From assembly GCF_029854705.2 (NCBI RefSeq), contig NZ_CP139035.1, positions 2,294,001 to 2,358,000 on the forward strand: DNA of 64,000 bases. The letters run 5' to 3'. Source of the stretch: Akkermansia sp. N21116 (GTDB lineage: Bacteria; Verrucomicrobiota; Verrucomicrobiia; Verrucomicrobiales; Akkermansiaceae). The notes under the pieces are model-generated. The model was not told where the DNA came from and did no database searches. It saw only the letters and a list, made by a program, of their open reading frames with translations. The position numbers and the translations under genes are program-made. Positions within the stretch are counted from its first letter, which is position 1. Every line of letters begins with the position of its first letter. Of the stretch, positions 18,376 to 26,570 are shown one piece after another.

Positions 18376-20544
18376 TTACCGGCCTACTTGAATGCTCTTT
18401 CTTACAGACGAGGCATCACGGGACGAATTACCGAGGATCAATTCAAATCGACCTCCCTCCAGCGTCCAGGTCTTCTCCTTGTCGTCGTAATAGGAAAAAG
18501 CGTCCTTGCCTAGTTCCATGATTACCTCACGGCTTTCACCCGGCTTCAGAAAAACCTTGCAAAACCCCTTGAGTTCCTTCTCCGGACGAAGCACCGACGA
18601 CTCCTCGTCATGTACGTAGAGCTGAACAACCTCCGCACCGGGAACCGCCCCGGTGTTCGTCACCTTGCAAGTGACCTTGACCGGTTCGTCGACACCGTAG
18701 GCATCCTTGTCCGTCTTCAATCCGTCGATTTTGAATGTCGTATAGGAAAGTCCGTGTCCGAACGGGAAGCGTGGCGAGATCTTCTTGGTATCCAGCCAAC
18801 GGTAACCGACAAGGATATCCTCCTTGTATTCCTCCTTGCCATCCTTGCCGGGATAGCAAAGCTCGTCGTAAGAATGGGCGCCTATGTCCGTCAATTTTAC
18901 CGGAAAGGACATCGGGAGCTTGCCGGACGGGTTCACCTTGCCGGAAAGGATATTCGCCAAGGCGTTTCCTGCCTGGGAACCGCCATACCACCCTTGCACC
19001 AGAGCCGGGACTTGATCAATCCACGGAGTCTCCACGGCATTGCCGGAAATGAGAATGACCGCCGTTTTCGGGTTTGCTGCCACAAGTGCTTCGATCAATT
19101 CATTCTGATAGTACGGCAGGGCATAACCTCCACGGTCGGCCCCTTCGCTGTCCTGCCCTCCGTTCTTGTTCAATCCTCCGAAGAAAAACACGACATCGGC
19201 TCCGGCAACTGCCTTCACCGCATCGTTGCGGAGTTTTTCCGTATCCTTGCCATTGGAAGCATAACCCGGGACATAGTCGACCTGACTTTTCGGGAAAGCC
19301 GTTTTGATTCCGTCCAGAGGAGATATCTCTTCCTTGACCTTGAGTTCGGAGCTGCCGCCGCCTTCAGTCATTTTTCTCACGGCATTCTCACCGACGACAA
19401 CAATTTTTCCCACCTTGCCGGGATCAGCAGGAAGCAGATGACCGTCGTTCTTCAACAGCACAATACCTTCTTCGGCAATCTTCCGCGAAGCATCGGCATG
19501 TTCATCGGTAGCAAAACTGCCCCAGGGACGGTTCGGATTCAACGCCGTCCGATAAGCAAGCCGCAGGATGCGGCGCACTTTGTCATCGACGACCGACTCT
19601 TTGATTTCACCCTTCCTGACGGCTTCCAGCATGGGGGTACCCATAAAGTTTTTATTGGGATCCGTACTCGTTCCCATTTCGATGTCCAGCCCGTTTTCCG
19701 CCGCCTTTTTCGTATTGTGGGTCGCTCCCCAGTCACTGATCACGACACCGTCGAACTTCCAGTCTCCCTTGAGAATTTTGTTCAGGAAGAGGTCGTTTTC
19801 ACAGCAGTAATCACCGCGGAATCGGTTGTATGCCCCCATAATCGCCCAGGCTCCTCCCTTGGTGACGGCAGCCTTAAAGGCGGGGAGATAGATTTCATTC
19901 AGGGCTCGGTCACTTACCTGAACGTCAATACCGCTGCGGTGGGTTTCCTGATTGTTCAAGGCATAGTGTTTGACGCAGGCGGCAATTCCGAATTTCTGTG
20001 CTTCCCGGATATACGGAACGACCATGACGGAGGACAGGAAAGGGTCTTCTCCCATATATTCAAAGTTTCTGCCATTCAAAGGAGTACGATAGATATTGAC
20101 CCCCGGACCAAGCAAGACATCCTTTTTACGGTAGCGGGTTTCCGCTCCAATAGATTTCCCGTACAAGGCAGACATGTCGGGGTTGAAAGTGGCCGCCAGA
20201 CAAGTCAAAGCCGGAAAAGCGGTACATTTGTCATTCGTCCATCCGGCACGTCCGAAATTGTGCCAGTTTGTTTCCGCACGCATACCGTGCGGACCGTCGT
20301 TCATCCAAAGCTCCGTAATGCCGAGGCGTGGGACACCGGGACTGCTGAAGGTAGCCTGACCATGGCACATGGCTACTTTTTCTTCCAGAGTCATCCGCGA
20401 AAGAGCGTCCTGGATTCTCTCCTCCACCGGTTTGGATTCATCCATGTAAACGGGCTTTTCCTGAGCCAGTGCCAAACCGGAAACGACTAGGGCGGCTCCG
20501 GCAAGGGCATTTCGGCTCCATGTTGTCAAATGCTTCTTCTTCAT
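18376..20544 (-). CDS. Secreted glycoside hydrolase family 3 beta-glucosidase-type enzyme
   Basis: A 722-residue exported GH3 enzyme. ATG 20544 gives MKKKHLTTWSRNALAG and a hydrophobic run ending SGLALAQE, a signal peptide. The barrel domain shows NDGPHGMRAE, the nucleophile Asp271 in VVISDWGATHNT, and KHYALNNQE. The alpha/beta sandwich domain carries GGGSSEL and AVILISGNAVETPW, and the Fn3-like domain occupies the C-terminal 100 residues (GHGLSYTTFKIDGLK onward). Compared with the first GH3 (3419-6337) it lacks the C-terminal F5/8-like extension and is a typical BglX-type architecture. It faces glnN across a shared terminator. Confidence 0.93.
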   Translation of the reverse strand: MKKKHLTTWSRNALAGAALVVSGLALAQEKPVYMDESKPVEERIQDALSRMTLEEKVAMCHGQATFSSPGVPRLGITELWMNDGPHGMRAETNWHNFGRAGWTNDKCTAFPALTCLAATFNPDMSALYGKSIGAETRYRKKDVLLGPGVNIYRTPLNGRNFEYMGEDPFLSSVMVVPYIREAQKFGIAACVKHYALNNQETHRSGIDVQVSDRALNEIYLPAFKAAVTKGGAWAIMGAYNRFRGDYCCENDLFLNKILKGDWKFDGVVISDWGATHNTKKAAENGLDIEMGTSTDPNKNFMGTPMLEAVRKGEIKESVVDDKVRRILRLAYRTALNPNRPWGSFATDEHADASRKIAEEGIVLLKNDGHLLPADPGKVGKIVVVGENAVRKMTEGGGSSELKVKEEISPLDGIKTAFPKSQVDYVPGYASNGKDTEKLRNDAVKAVAGADVVFFFGGLNKNGGQDSEGADRGGYALPYYQNELIEALVAANPKTAVILISGNAVETPWIDQVPALVQGWYGGSQAGNALANILSGKVNPSGKLPMSFPVKLTDIGAHSYDELCYPGKDGKEEYKEDILVGYRWLDTKKISPRFPFGHGLSYTTFKIDGLKTDKDAYGVDEPVKVTCKVTNTGAVPGAEVVQLYVHDEESSVLRPEKELKGFCKVFLKPGESREVIMELGKDAFSYYDDKEKTWTLEGGRFELILGNSSRDASSVRKSIQVGR

Positions 20545-20590
20545 AATGTCGATAGAATAGAAATTATACGCCCATTTCCAAATGGGTCTT

Positions 20591-21556
20591 TCAGGAATTT
20601 GGGGGATTCCCGGCTTTCCATGCTTTATTCCAATCGTGAACACATGTTCGTCCATCCCCTATATCGACAAAATCCATCACCCAGAAATTGGGTTGCCTCC
20701 CCCACCTCGCCTGAATTCGCCGAATCCGCTCCTGTAGAACACCTGCAGCATTGATTGTTTCTGCTGTCGCTCGCGAAGGACGGAAAGCCGATACCAGGTG
20801 ATTAACGATAAGAAAACGGTTTTTCTCTCTTCCCCGCCCGGGAGCATCGTCCATGGCGTCCGCGGATTTATTCTTCCACGGAGTTTCCACACAATGTTCC
20901 CAAACGGGCATCGGCCATTGTCCGACACCATCCGGCCTGTCCGTCAGCATCACCAGGCGTTTTCCTTGAGCTCTCATTTCGCCCAAAGTAGGCCATGACC
21001 CGTTCACTGGCAGGACGGTACAGAAATCAGAGACGCCGGCTTCTCCCGCAACTTTACGGATAGATGCATTCGGGACGTAGGATTCCAAAATCAGCGTTAC
21101 AATCGCCCTCGGATTGTTTCGCAAATATTCCCCCACCATTCCGAAAGCCCTCCGCAAAGGAATCGCACCGGGAAAGGATGCCGTTTCATTGCCATGGCGC
21201 AAGACAAGTTCTTCCCCCTGAAGCCATACATCCCACATCTGAGCGTGGATTCCGGCTTGGAGCTGAGAGGGGATATTCCAGTTCTGATTGGGGCATACCC
21301 AGCCATCCATTCCATTACTCATGGCATTGTGCGAACAGAGCCAGACAACCTTGTCATAAGGCATGGCATCCGGCAAATCCAGAGGAGAAGGCCAATCTGC
21401 GTCAAGCCCCTGTAATTGCAAAGGTTCAGCTGGTAGCTTCGAATCAATCGGCCATTTGACTCCCATCCAGAAGATCAAACCTACAATTCCAGGAATAACG
21501 AGTGACATCCCCCAGCGCCTCAAACATTTCCGCATCCATGTAGAGTTGCTGTCCAT
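20591..21556 (-). CDS. Membrane-anchored PI-PLC X-domain-like protein
   Basis: A 321-residue protein with one N-terminal transmembrane or uncleaved signal segment (about 17-33) and a domain resembling the phosphatidylinositol-specific phospholipase C X box. Visible matches are LCSHNAMS with His76, PNQNWNIPSQLQAGIHAQMWDV with Asp109, and LVLRHGNE with His121; the two histidines correspond to the catalytic pair of bacterial PI-PLC. Such enzymes cleave the phosphodiester of inositol phospholipids or GPI anchors. The start lies 4 bases past the stop of the radical SAM gene, so the two are translationally linked. It could act on something other than PI; relatives in this superfamily are diverse. 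Confidence 0.72.
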   Translation of the reverse strand: MDSNSTWMRKCLRRWGMSLVIPGIVGLIFWMGVKWPIDSKLPAEPLQLQGLDADWPSPLDLPDAMPYDKVVWLCSHNAMSNGMDGWVCPNQNWNIPSQLQAGIHAQMWDVWLQGEELVLRHGNETASFPGAIPLRRAFGMVGEYLRNNPRAIVTLILESYVPNASIRKVAGEAGVSDFCTVLPVNGSWPTLGEMRAQGKRLVMLTDRPDGVGQWPMPVWEHCVETPWKNKSADAMDDAPGRGREKNRFLIVNHLVSAFRPSRATAETINAAGVLQERIRRIQARWGRQPNFWVMDFVDIGDGRTCVHDWNKAWKAGNPPNS

Positions 21557-21560
21557 TCTG

Positions 21561-22691
21561 TTAACCCTCCTTAAGATTCCCGTAAAATAGATTGATAAAC
21601 AATGGGTTCTTCTCTTCCCATAAAATCCCGCCTACACGATCGGCTACCTTCATGGATAGGCGTTCGTGGAAGCACATGAAGGGTGATACTTCGTCCAGCC
21701 TGCCCGTCGAAGCATAGTTGGAGCAACCACACCAGTTGACGCAACGTTCCTTTACAGGGCAGCTTTGGCAGGTTTCCGTCCTATTGCCACGGCTCATGAT
21801 GATGGACAGTCTCCGTGCTATATCAAAACCAGTAAAGACATTGCCGAAGCAAAGTTCTTCCCGATCGTCGTCGCCCACAAGACGTTCGCAGGGGTAGAAA
21901 TTGCCATTGACCGAGACAGTGAGTTCCGTTTCGCCCATCTTGCAATGATCCTTTTCGTGGTACCCACCGCAAAGGTGAGTCTTGATCTTGGAGTCGATCA
22001 CGTTAATCCTACGTGGAGTTCCTTCGCGAAACCAATTGAGCCAGAGCTCGCCCATGTGATCAAACTCCCGGTTCATCGTCGAGCAGGCCTCCTCGGACCA
22101 ATCTGCTGAAAAGTTACAGTTCACCACAATTCCGTAGGGAGAAATACCGCCCAGAAAACGTACGGATTCCGATAGATAACCAACCTGTCGCGGATCCACC
22201 ACCATAATTATCTCCGCCCAATCGCCGGATAACTCCTTGACGTACTCCAAACCTTGCAGGCAATCCCCGTGGCTCTTTTCCCCACTGGCATACTTGCGCC
22301 AAGTATTGTGCATGGCAGCACAACCATCCAGAGACAAACCAAGGTGGTACTTGTGCCTATGGAGCCATGCGCTCTTATCCGGGGTAACCAGAGTCAAATT
22401 CGTCGTCAGCGTATGTCGCATGTGGATACCCAGTTGTTCGGCACACTGGCTGGCATAGTCGTCACAGCGTCGCAATAGATCCCATTCCAGGAGGGGTTCT
22501 CCCCCGAAAAAACCTAGAATCATCTTCGGTTCCCTGCCCGTTTTTCCCGCCTGAGCCAAAGTTTCGACCATCCCCAGATCAATGGCTCGCCGCGCTACAT
22601 CCCATTCCATAGCACGGGCAAACTTGCGGCCTGCGTAGCAATAGCCACACCGCAAGTTGCAATCACGTGTCAGGCAAAGGGTCAAATACAT
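21561..22691 (-). CDS. Radical SAM/SPASM peptide-maturase-like protein
   Basis: A 376-residue radical SAM enzyme. The [4Fe-4S] motif is C11-N-L-R-C15-G-Y-C18, followed by FFGGEPLL (about 69-76), a hallmark of peptide- and protein-modifying members. The C-terminal third is a SPASM domain binding extra Fe-S clusters: HLCGGYHEKDHCKMG, NFYPCERLVGDDD, CQSCPVKERCVNWCGC and a final MCFHER Cys. Relatives include anaerobic sulfatase maturases and RiPP maturases. Its neighbours are a small lipoprotein upstream and a PI-PLC-like protein downstream; no sulfatase is close, so I favour modification of the lipoprotein or another secreted partner. The nearest AGGAG lies about 25 bases upstream of ATG 22691, too far for a normal ribosome site. 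Confidence 0.82.
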   Translation of the reverse strand: MYLTLCLTRDCNLRCGYCYAGRKFARAMEWDVARRAIDLGMVETLAQAGKTGREPKMILGFFGGEPLLEWDLLRRCDDYASQCAEQLGIHMRHTLTTNLTLVTPDKSAWLHRHKYHLGLSLDGCAAMHNTWRKYASGEKSHGDCLQGLEYVKELSGDWAEIIMVVDPRQVGYLSESVRFLGGISPYGIVVNCNFSADWSEEACSTMNREFDHMGELWLNWFREGTPRRINVIDSKIKTHLCGGYHEKDHCKMGETELTVSVNGNFYPCERLVGDDDREELCFGNVFTGFDIARRLSIIMSRGNRTETCQSCPVKERCVNWCGCSNYASTGRLDEVSPFMCFHERLSMKVADRVGGILWEEKNPLFINLFYGNLKEG

Positions 22692-22713
22692 GGAATCAAG
22701 ATTGATGGGACTG

Positions 22714-22890
22714 TTACTCCTGAGAATTGACGGCCATATCCTTGGCTTTCATGACTTTTCCGGTTTGGGGAACGGCATGAAGAAGCCAAATGACTTCATT
22801 GACTACTCGCTCAATTCACAGGCCGACGTCAAGGATGGATAGTGTGATTTCTTGTGGGTGTTTAGATATCGAATCTTTATCATGATTCAA
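22714..22890 (-). other. Possible small broken ORF between the lipoprotein and radical SAM genes
   Basis: A 58-codon frame opens at TTG 22890, overlapping the lipoprotein stop, and ends at TAA 22714, with one in-frame TGA (22816-22818) at codon 25. The conceptual product reads like protein on both sides of the TGA (SKHPQEITLSILDVGL, then VVNEVIWLLHAVPQTGKV). It may be a pseudogene, a recoded peptide gene or chance. An equally long frame runs on the opposite strand (22657-22842). Confidence 0.25.
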
Positions 22891-23117
22891 TTGGACGATG
22901 ATTGTTGATCCTTACAGTCAGGCTGTAGTGGATCAGAGCGAACCTTACCCATTAATCGAATGGGGGGGTGCCTGGGTATTCCCTCGGAATCAGCAGAATT
23001 TCCGTCAGATTGACCGGGAGAAAGAGGAGGTACTCCCGGAAGATCCAGGCTTTTTTCCTGCTGAGAGCATCCCATAAAAGAAGAAGCCAGCAACACTGTT
23101 AATGCACTTTTGGACAA
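22887..23117 (-). CDS. Small secreted lipoprotein beside the radical SAM gene
   Basis: A 76-residue predicted lipoprotein if it starts at TTG 23117 (preceded by GGAATTCA); an ATG at 23177 would add 20 polar residues ahead of the signal. The signal is SKSALTVLLASSFMGC, with the lipobox Cys in FMGC. The mature part is short, rich in Pro, Ser and Asp, with no predicted fold: SQQEKSLDLPGVPPLSPG, then RHPPIRLMGK and a C-terminal DPLQPDCKDQQSSSN. Short, low-complexity exported proteins next to SPASM maturases are often the substrate. It is on the same strand, about 195 bases upstream of the radical SAM gene. I do not recognise the family. Confidence 0.5.
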   Translation of the reverse strand: MSKSALTVLLASSFMGCSQQEKSLDLPGVPPLSPGQSDGNSADSEGIPRHPPIRLMGKVRSDPLQPDCKDQQSSSN

Positions 23118-23246
23118 TGAATTCCAAGCGGGATAGGAAGGTTGATCATTATCGCCATGGCGAATTCCAGATTTCATTCTGCTTACTATCTACAAGAACA
23201 ATTCTATCCGCGCAAGCCAACGTTTTAAAATCATCAAGATACACAA

Positions 23247-23276
23247 GAGCCGTCCCCGGGTATCCGGAAACGGCTC
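23247..23276 (-). terminator. Terminator-like hairpin after aspS
   Basis: The stem GAGCCGT / ACGGCTC encloses an inner CCGG-GTAT-CCGG hairpin, 27 bases past the aspS stop on the minus strand; the following minus-strand sequence is T-rich only in part. Confidence 0.55.
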
Positions 23277-23302
23277 AGGCGTTCAAGATTGGCAAAAAAG
23301 CC

Positions 23303-25123
23303 TCAGGCTTCCTTGTTCTGCTGCTCCTTCAGGAGCTTTTCAGGCAGTTTAACCTGAATGTGAATATCGCGTAGTTGCTTGAAGTCTACCGTCGCTGGGG
23401 AATCGCTCATCAGGTCGGCACCGCGGTTGTTCTTCGGGAAGGCAATCACTTCACGAATCGACTCAGCTCCGCAGATCATCATCACCAGGCGGTCAAGACC
23501 GAGGGCGAGACCGCCGTGGGGAGGCGCACCATAGGAGAATGCGGAAAGAATGTGACCGAACTGTTCCGTTGCTTGTTCTTCCGTAATTCCGAGAGCGCGG
23601 AACATAGCCGCCTGGAGATCGCGTTCGTGGATACGAATGGAACCGCCGCCAAGTTCGACGCCATTGAGAACAACGTCGTAGGCCTGGGCGCGGAGTTCCG
23701 TACTGAGTTCTCCCTTGAGGAGTTTTTCCTCGTCTTCCTTGACAGGACGCGTAAAGGGATGGTGGATGGCCGCCCAGCGCTGTTCTTCTTCGTCCCAGCC
23801 GAGAAGCGGGAATTCAATCACCCAAAGGAAATTGCGTTCCGTGTTGCCTTTGAGGATTTCCATGAAATCGGCACACTGGAGGCGAACGCGACCGAGGATA
23901 TTGCAAGACTGTTCCCAGTCTCCGGCGGCAAAGAGGACAAGATCGCCCGTTTCGATATTCAGGCGTTCCGTCAGAGCCTTGATTTCATCTTCGGAAAGGA
24001 ACTTCGTAATCGGACTCTTCCAGCCGTCTTCGCGTACTTTGATGTAGGCCAACCCTTTGGCTCCGGCTTCCATGGCCGTCTTTGTAAGGGAATCAATCTG
24101 ACCGACGGAGGGATTTGAAAATCCCTTGGCATTGATCGCCTTAACAACTCCGCCATTCTTGACGGCACCGGAAAACACCTTGAATCCGCTTGACGTGAAA
24201 ATGTCGGACACGTCCGTCAACTTCATGTCGAAACGGCATTCCGGTTTATCGGAACCGTATTGATCCATCGCTTCCTTCCACGTCATGCGGGGGAACGGAG
24301 TGGGAATGTCAACGCCGATGGCTTCCTTGTAAGCTCGTTTGAGAGCGCCTTCCGTCAAGGCATAAATGTCTTCGGGAGTAATGAACGAGGCTTCGATGTC
24401 GATCTGGGTAAACTCCGGCTGGCGGTCGGCGCGCAAATCTTCGTCGCGGAAACAACGGGCAATCTGGAAATAACGTTCCATCCCCGCAACCATCAGCAAC
24501 TGCTTGTACTGCTGGGGAGCCTGGGGCAGAGCATAAAATTTACCGGGGGACAGGCGGGAGGGTACCAGGAAGTCGCGTGCGCCTTCGGGCGTAGACTTGG
24601 AAAGGACGGGAGTCTCAATTTCAAGGAATCCTGCTTCATCCAGATAGTCTCGCATGGACTTGGTAGCACGGTGACGGATCATCATGTTGCGGGCCATCTC
24701 CGGACGGCGCAAGTCAAGATAGCGGTACTTGAGGCGGATGTCTTCGTTGGAAACCGTACGATCCAGCTGGAAAGGCAAAACTTCGGACTTGTTGATCACG
24801 TTCAGGGAGGTGGCCGTCACTTCGATAGCCCCCGTCGGCAGATCGTCGTTCGTCGTATCGACGGTATCCGTTTTGAGACGTTCGATCACCTTGCCGGTGA
24901 TTTGGATCATGTCTTCGGAATGGAGGGATTGGGACGCCTTGGCTGCTTCCGCATTCATGTCGGGATGGAACACCACTTGGGTGATGCCGGAGCGATCGCG
25001 AAGATCGATAAAAATCACGCCCCCGTGGTCGCGGACGGAATCCACCCAGCCGATCAGGGTGACATCGGTTCCCACGTCGGACAGGCGCAGATCATTGCAT
25101 GTATGGGTACGGTAACTGTTCAT
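23303..25123 (-). CDS. aspS: Aspartyl-tRNA synthetase (bacterial type)
   Basis: A 606-residue class II synthetase that charges tRNA-Asp. An N-terminal OB-fold anticodon-binding domain (GWVDSVRDHGGVIFIDLRDRSG) is followed by the class II core: motif 1 region, motif 2 in YFQIARCFRDEDLRADRQPEFTQID, the bacterial GAD insertion domain (about 300-430), and motif 3 in GLALGLDRLVMM. The length and GAD domain mark the bacterial type. It follows hisS on the same strand with a 42-base gap, so the two synthetases form an operon. Whether it is discriminating or also charges tRNA-Asn cannot be told; no gatCAB is in the window. Confidence 0.96.
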   Translation of the reverse strand: MNSYRTHTCNDLRLSDVGTDVTLIGWVDSVRDHGGVIFIDLRDRSGITQVVFHPDMNAEAAKASQSLHSEDMIQITGKVIERLKTDTVDTTNDDLPTGAIEVTATSLNVINKSEVLPFQLDRTVSNEDIRLKYRYLDLRRPEMARNMMIRHRATKSMRDYLDEAGFLEIETPVLSKSTPEGARDFLVPSRLSPGKFYALPQAPQQYKQLLMVAGMERYFQIARCFRDEDLRADRQPEFTQIDIEASFITPEDIYALTEGALKRAYKEAIGVDIPTPFPRMTWKEAMDQYGSDKPECRFDMKLTDVSDIFTSSGFKVFSGAVKNGGVVKAINAKGFSNPSVGQIDSLTKTAMEAGAKGLAYIKVREDGWKSPITKFLSEDEIKALTERLNIETGDLVLFAAGDWEQSCNILGRVRLQCADFMEILKGNTERNFLWVIEFPLLGWDEEEQRWAAIHHPFTRPVKEDEEKLLKGELSTELRAQAYDVVLNGVELGGGSIRIHERDLQAAMFRALGITEEQATEQFGHILSAFSYGAPPHGGLALGLDRLVMMICGAESIREVIAFPKNNRGADLMSDSPATVDFKQLRDIHIQVKLPEKLLKEQQNKEA

Positions 25124-25165
25124 ATCAGTAAATTTTTTGAGGGAGTATGTAAAAATGAAGGAGGA

Positions 25166-26437
25166 TTAGCGGTCTAAAAGCCCGGAAAGGATATCCAGGA
25201 GTTCGTCTGCCGGAACGGTCTGAGCCGAACGGTCGGCCATGTTCTTGAGTTCGATTGAGGGGTAATCCCGTCCGATCACGATGGCGTATTTGGCTCCGGA
25301 ACGCTCGGCCCGCTGGAACTGGGCTCCCATCTTCGTCCGAGATAAAGGCATATCGACGCGGTAGCCGAGGTCACGCAAGGCGGAGGCAAGGGACAGCACT
25401 TCGCGGCGGCGGGAATCATCCGCCTGCAGGACATACAAGTCGCAACCGGACGAGGCAATACTTGCATCCATCAACGCCTTGGCATGCGGAGTTTGTTCAA
25501 TCAGGTGAGTAATCACCGCATCCCCCATGGCAAAACCGGTGGCGGGCATGTCCACCGCATTGTCGGACAAACCGGCAATCAAGGCATCGTAGCGACCGCC
25601 TCCGGCCACAGCACGAAGCGTGCGGGAAGAATCGAAAATCTCGAATACAAGACCAGTATAGTACGCAAGCCCGCGGACGATGGAAAGATCCAGTTTGACA
25701 TATGCTTCCAGCCCTCTGTCCGTCAGATCCGCCACCAATTCGTCGTAGCGGGGTGAAACTCCGGCTGGAGGGTTCCCGATGAAGGAGACCAATTCGTTGC
25801 GTTGAATACCGAAAGCGTCCAATTTAACCTGGCATTCTTCCGGGCGGTCTCGCTCAAATTTATCCACCACGCCGAGGAAAGCAGGCACATCCTCTTCGGC
25901 AACATGATGATCGGCAGCAAAGCGCAGCCATGCTTCCCGGTCGGACACGCGAACGATAAAGTCCCCTTCCCTGAAACCGAGTTCGCGCATGCAATCGATA
26001 GCCAGGGAAATCAATTCGCTGTCAGCCCCGCATCCGGCTTCACCCAGAATGTCGGCATTGAACTGATAGAATTCGCGCATGCGTCCCTTCTGAGGCTTTT
26101 CGTAACGGAAGCAGGAACCGATTTCGAACCACTTCAAGGGCTTGGGATATTCCCTCTGGTAACCGGCAGCTATTCTGCCCAGGGAAGCAGTCAGTTCCGG
26201 GCGTAGTGTGATGTCGCGTTCCCCCTGATCCTGAAAGCGGAACAACTGGGTAGGCAACTCTCCGCCCGTCTTTTTCAAATAAAGTTCAGTTGCCTCGACC
26301 ATCGGAGCTTCCCATTCGCAAAATCCATACCTGCGCGCCACATGCCGCCACGTATCGAACAAATAATTGCGAACAGCGCATTCCGCAGGAGCAAAATCGC
26401 GGAATCCCGGCAATGGTTGGAAACGTGCGTCTGGCAT
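25166..26437 (-). CDS. hisS: Histidyl-tRNA synthetase
   Basis: A 423-residue class II synthetase for tRNA-His. ATG 26437 gives MPDARFQPLPGFRDFAP; the three codons before it begin with TTG and are unlikely to be used. Motif 2 is WFEIGSCFRYEKPQKGRMREFYQFNADILG, the histidine A-motif is GLAYYTGLVFEIF and motif 3 is PATGFAMGDAVI. A C-terminal anticodon-binding Rossmann-like domain spans about residues 330-420. It heads the hisS-aspS pair. The 124 bases before it hold nothing recognisable. Confidence 0.94.
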   Translation of the reverse strand: MPDARFQPLPGFRDFAPAECAVRNYLFDTWRHVARRYGFCEWEAPMVEATELYLKKTGGELPTQLFRFQDQGERDITLRPELTASLGRIAAGYQREYPKPLKWFEIGSCFRYEKPQKGRMREFYQFNADILGEAGCGADSELISLAIDCMRELGFREGDFIVRVSDREAWLRFAADHHVAEEDVPAFLGVVDKFERDRPEECQVKLDAFGIQRNELVSFIGNPPAGVSPRYDELVADLTDRGLEAYVKLDLSIVRGLAYYTGLVFEIFDSSRTLRAVAGGGRYDALIAGLSDNAVDMPATGFAMGDAVITHLIEQTPHAKALMDASIASSGCDLYVLQADDSRRREVLSLASALRDLGYRVDMPLSRTKMGAQFQRAERSGAKYAIVIGRDYPSIELKNMADRSAQTVPADELLDILSGLLDR

Positions 26438-26570
26438 AGTGATCAATACGGTAAGTTCAAACGTAAGGACGAAAAACTTACAGCATTTTCAGCCAATGGC
26501 AAGTGCATGTTTCCGAGAAAATCCTGTTCCATGTTGGAAAAACGCAAAGGAAGAAAACAAGGCACGCCTG

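Noticed and set aside
18610-20490. A 626-codon plus-strand open frame opposite the second GH3 gene
   Set aside because: Same reason: the GH3 frame has all family motifs, and this frame has none.
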